NCBI GenBank assembly: GCA_023248365.1
Contig: JAHFER010000113.1
Coordinates: forward strand, 1 to 5,864
Source: Nitrospirota bacterium
GTDB taxonomy: Bacteria; Nitrospirota; 9FT-COMBO-42-15; HDB-SIOI813
DNA: 5,864 bases
Direction: 5' to 3'
Shown here one piece after another: positions 5,419 through 5,864 of the stretch. The notes under the pieces are model-generated. The model was not told where the DNA came from, did not search any database, and saw nothing but the letters and a program-made list of their open reading frames with translations. The first letter of the stretch is position 1, and every line of letters starts with the position of its first letter. The translations under genes and the position numbers were made by a program.

Positions 5419-5864
5419 TCACCGTACCCTTATCCTCGGGTCCGCAATTGCATATCCAATATCCGAAAACAGGTTTCCTATAAGCGTTAGTATCGCCCCT
5501 ATTGTAAGTATTCCCATAATCAAAGGATAATCCCTTGTCATAACAGACATGAAAAACAATTGCCCCATGCCGGGGATTGCAAAGACGGTTTCAAAGATTA
5601 CGCTCCCGCCGATAAGCCCTGGAATGGCCAGACCCAGTATTGTAATTACAGGCAGAAGTGCATTACGAAGTGCATGTTTATATATTACCATTCTCTCCGA
5701 AAGTCCCTTTGCCCTTGCCGTTGTAATGTAGTCAGCCCTTATAACCTCCAGCATGTTGCTCCGCATATATCTTGAAAGACCTGCAAGACCTCCGAATGCC
5801 TCAAGAAATACAGGCAGGATTAAATGCCTTGAAATATCCCAAACCTTACCGGATGTGGTTAATG
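5419..5864 (-). CDS. Peptide/nickel-type ABC transporter permease, DppB/OppB family (5' end outside window)
   Basis: This is the partner permease of the downstream DppC-like protein; together they would form the membrane pore. The frame is open to the window edge. Its upstream codons read HLILPVFLEAFGGLAGLSRY, a strong match to the conserved DppB region that precedes the RSNMLEV segment, so the Met at 5766 is internal and the gene begins beyond 5864. About 147 C-terminal residues are visible. The EAA loop lies in DYITTARAKGLSERMV followed by KHALRNALLP (about 5650-5735). Two hydrophobic spans follow, with the family motifs GSVIFETVFAIPGMGQL and RDYPLIMG, and the chain ends in the typical IADPRIRVR. 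The full protein should be near 310-340 residues. The substrate is unknown because the binding protein is not in the window. Confidence 0.93.
   Translation of the reverse strand, partial: LTTSGKVWDISRHLILPVFLEAFGGLAGLSRYMRSNMLEVIRADYITTARAKGLSERMVIYKHALRNALLPVITILGLAIPGLIGGSVIFETVFAIPGMGQLFFMSVMTRDYPLIMGILTIGAILTLIGNLFSDIGYAIADPRIRVR

Noticed and set aside
5419..5766. A short 115-residue permease starting at 5766
   Set aside because: Upstream codons to the window edge encode conserved DppB sequence, so the gene is truncated by the window and not naturally short.

Overview
This window is bacterial chromosome with two gene blocks that converge near position 4530. SecG and the full glycolytic cluster indicate a bacterium. 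Codons favour A/T in the third position, and no gene stands out in composition. The phenylalanyl-tRNA synthetase beta subunit is of the archaeal/spirochaete class, which only some bacterial lineages carry. The intergenic spacers are rich in small repeats. I cannot fix the phylum from this. An uncultured, repeat-bearing Gram-negative lineage is a weak guess.

Plus strand, 2-4522: the 3' part of pheT (start lies outside the window) is followed by a 255-base spacer. That spacer holds a weak terminator-like hairpin, a near-consensus sigma70-type promoter and a 126-base imperfect palindrome that looks like a miniature mobile or REP-like element. Next comes the compact cluster gap - pgk - tpiA - secG. 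The first three genes encode consecutive or linked steps of lower glycolysis/gluconeogenesis: triose-phosphate isomerase interconverts DHAP and GAP, GAPDH makes 1,3-bisphosphoglycerate, and PGK makes 3-phosphoglycerate plus ATP. secG encodes a small subunit of the Sec translocon; its place behind tpiA is common in bacteria. The promoter at 712-740 would give a leader of about 215 bases running through the palindrome.

Minus strand, 5864-4536: two genes in the order dppB-like (5' end beyond the window) then dppC-like. They encode the two membrane permeases of a peptide/nickel-type ABC importer. The solute-binding protein and ATPases are not in view. secG and the dppC-like gene end tail to tail, 13 bases apart, with no recognisable terminator between them.

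The most unusual feature is a 7-base tandem repeat, ATGNGTN, found at three gene junctions (gap/pgk, pgk/tpiA, dppB/dppC) and always in the direction of transcription. At the gap/pgk and dppB/dppC junctions it forms chained stop/start overlaps (TAATG). At dppB/dppC it supplies the start codon of the downstream gene. The gap-pgk spacer also carries a GC-rich composite palindrome that can fold in two mutually exclusive ways. No CRISPR array, tRNA, rRNA, phage gene, transposase or defence system was seen.
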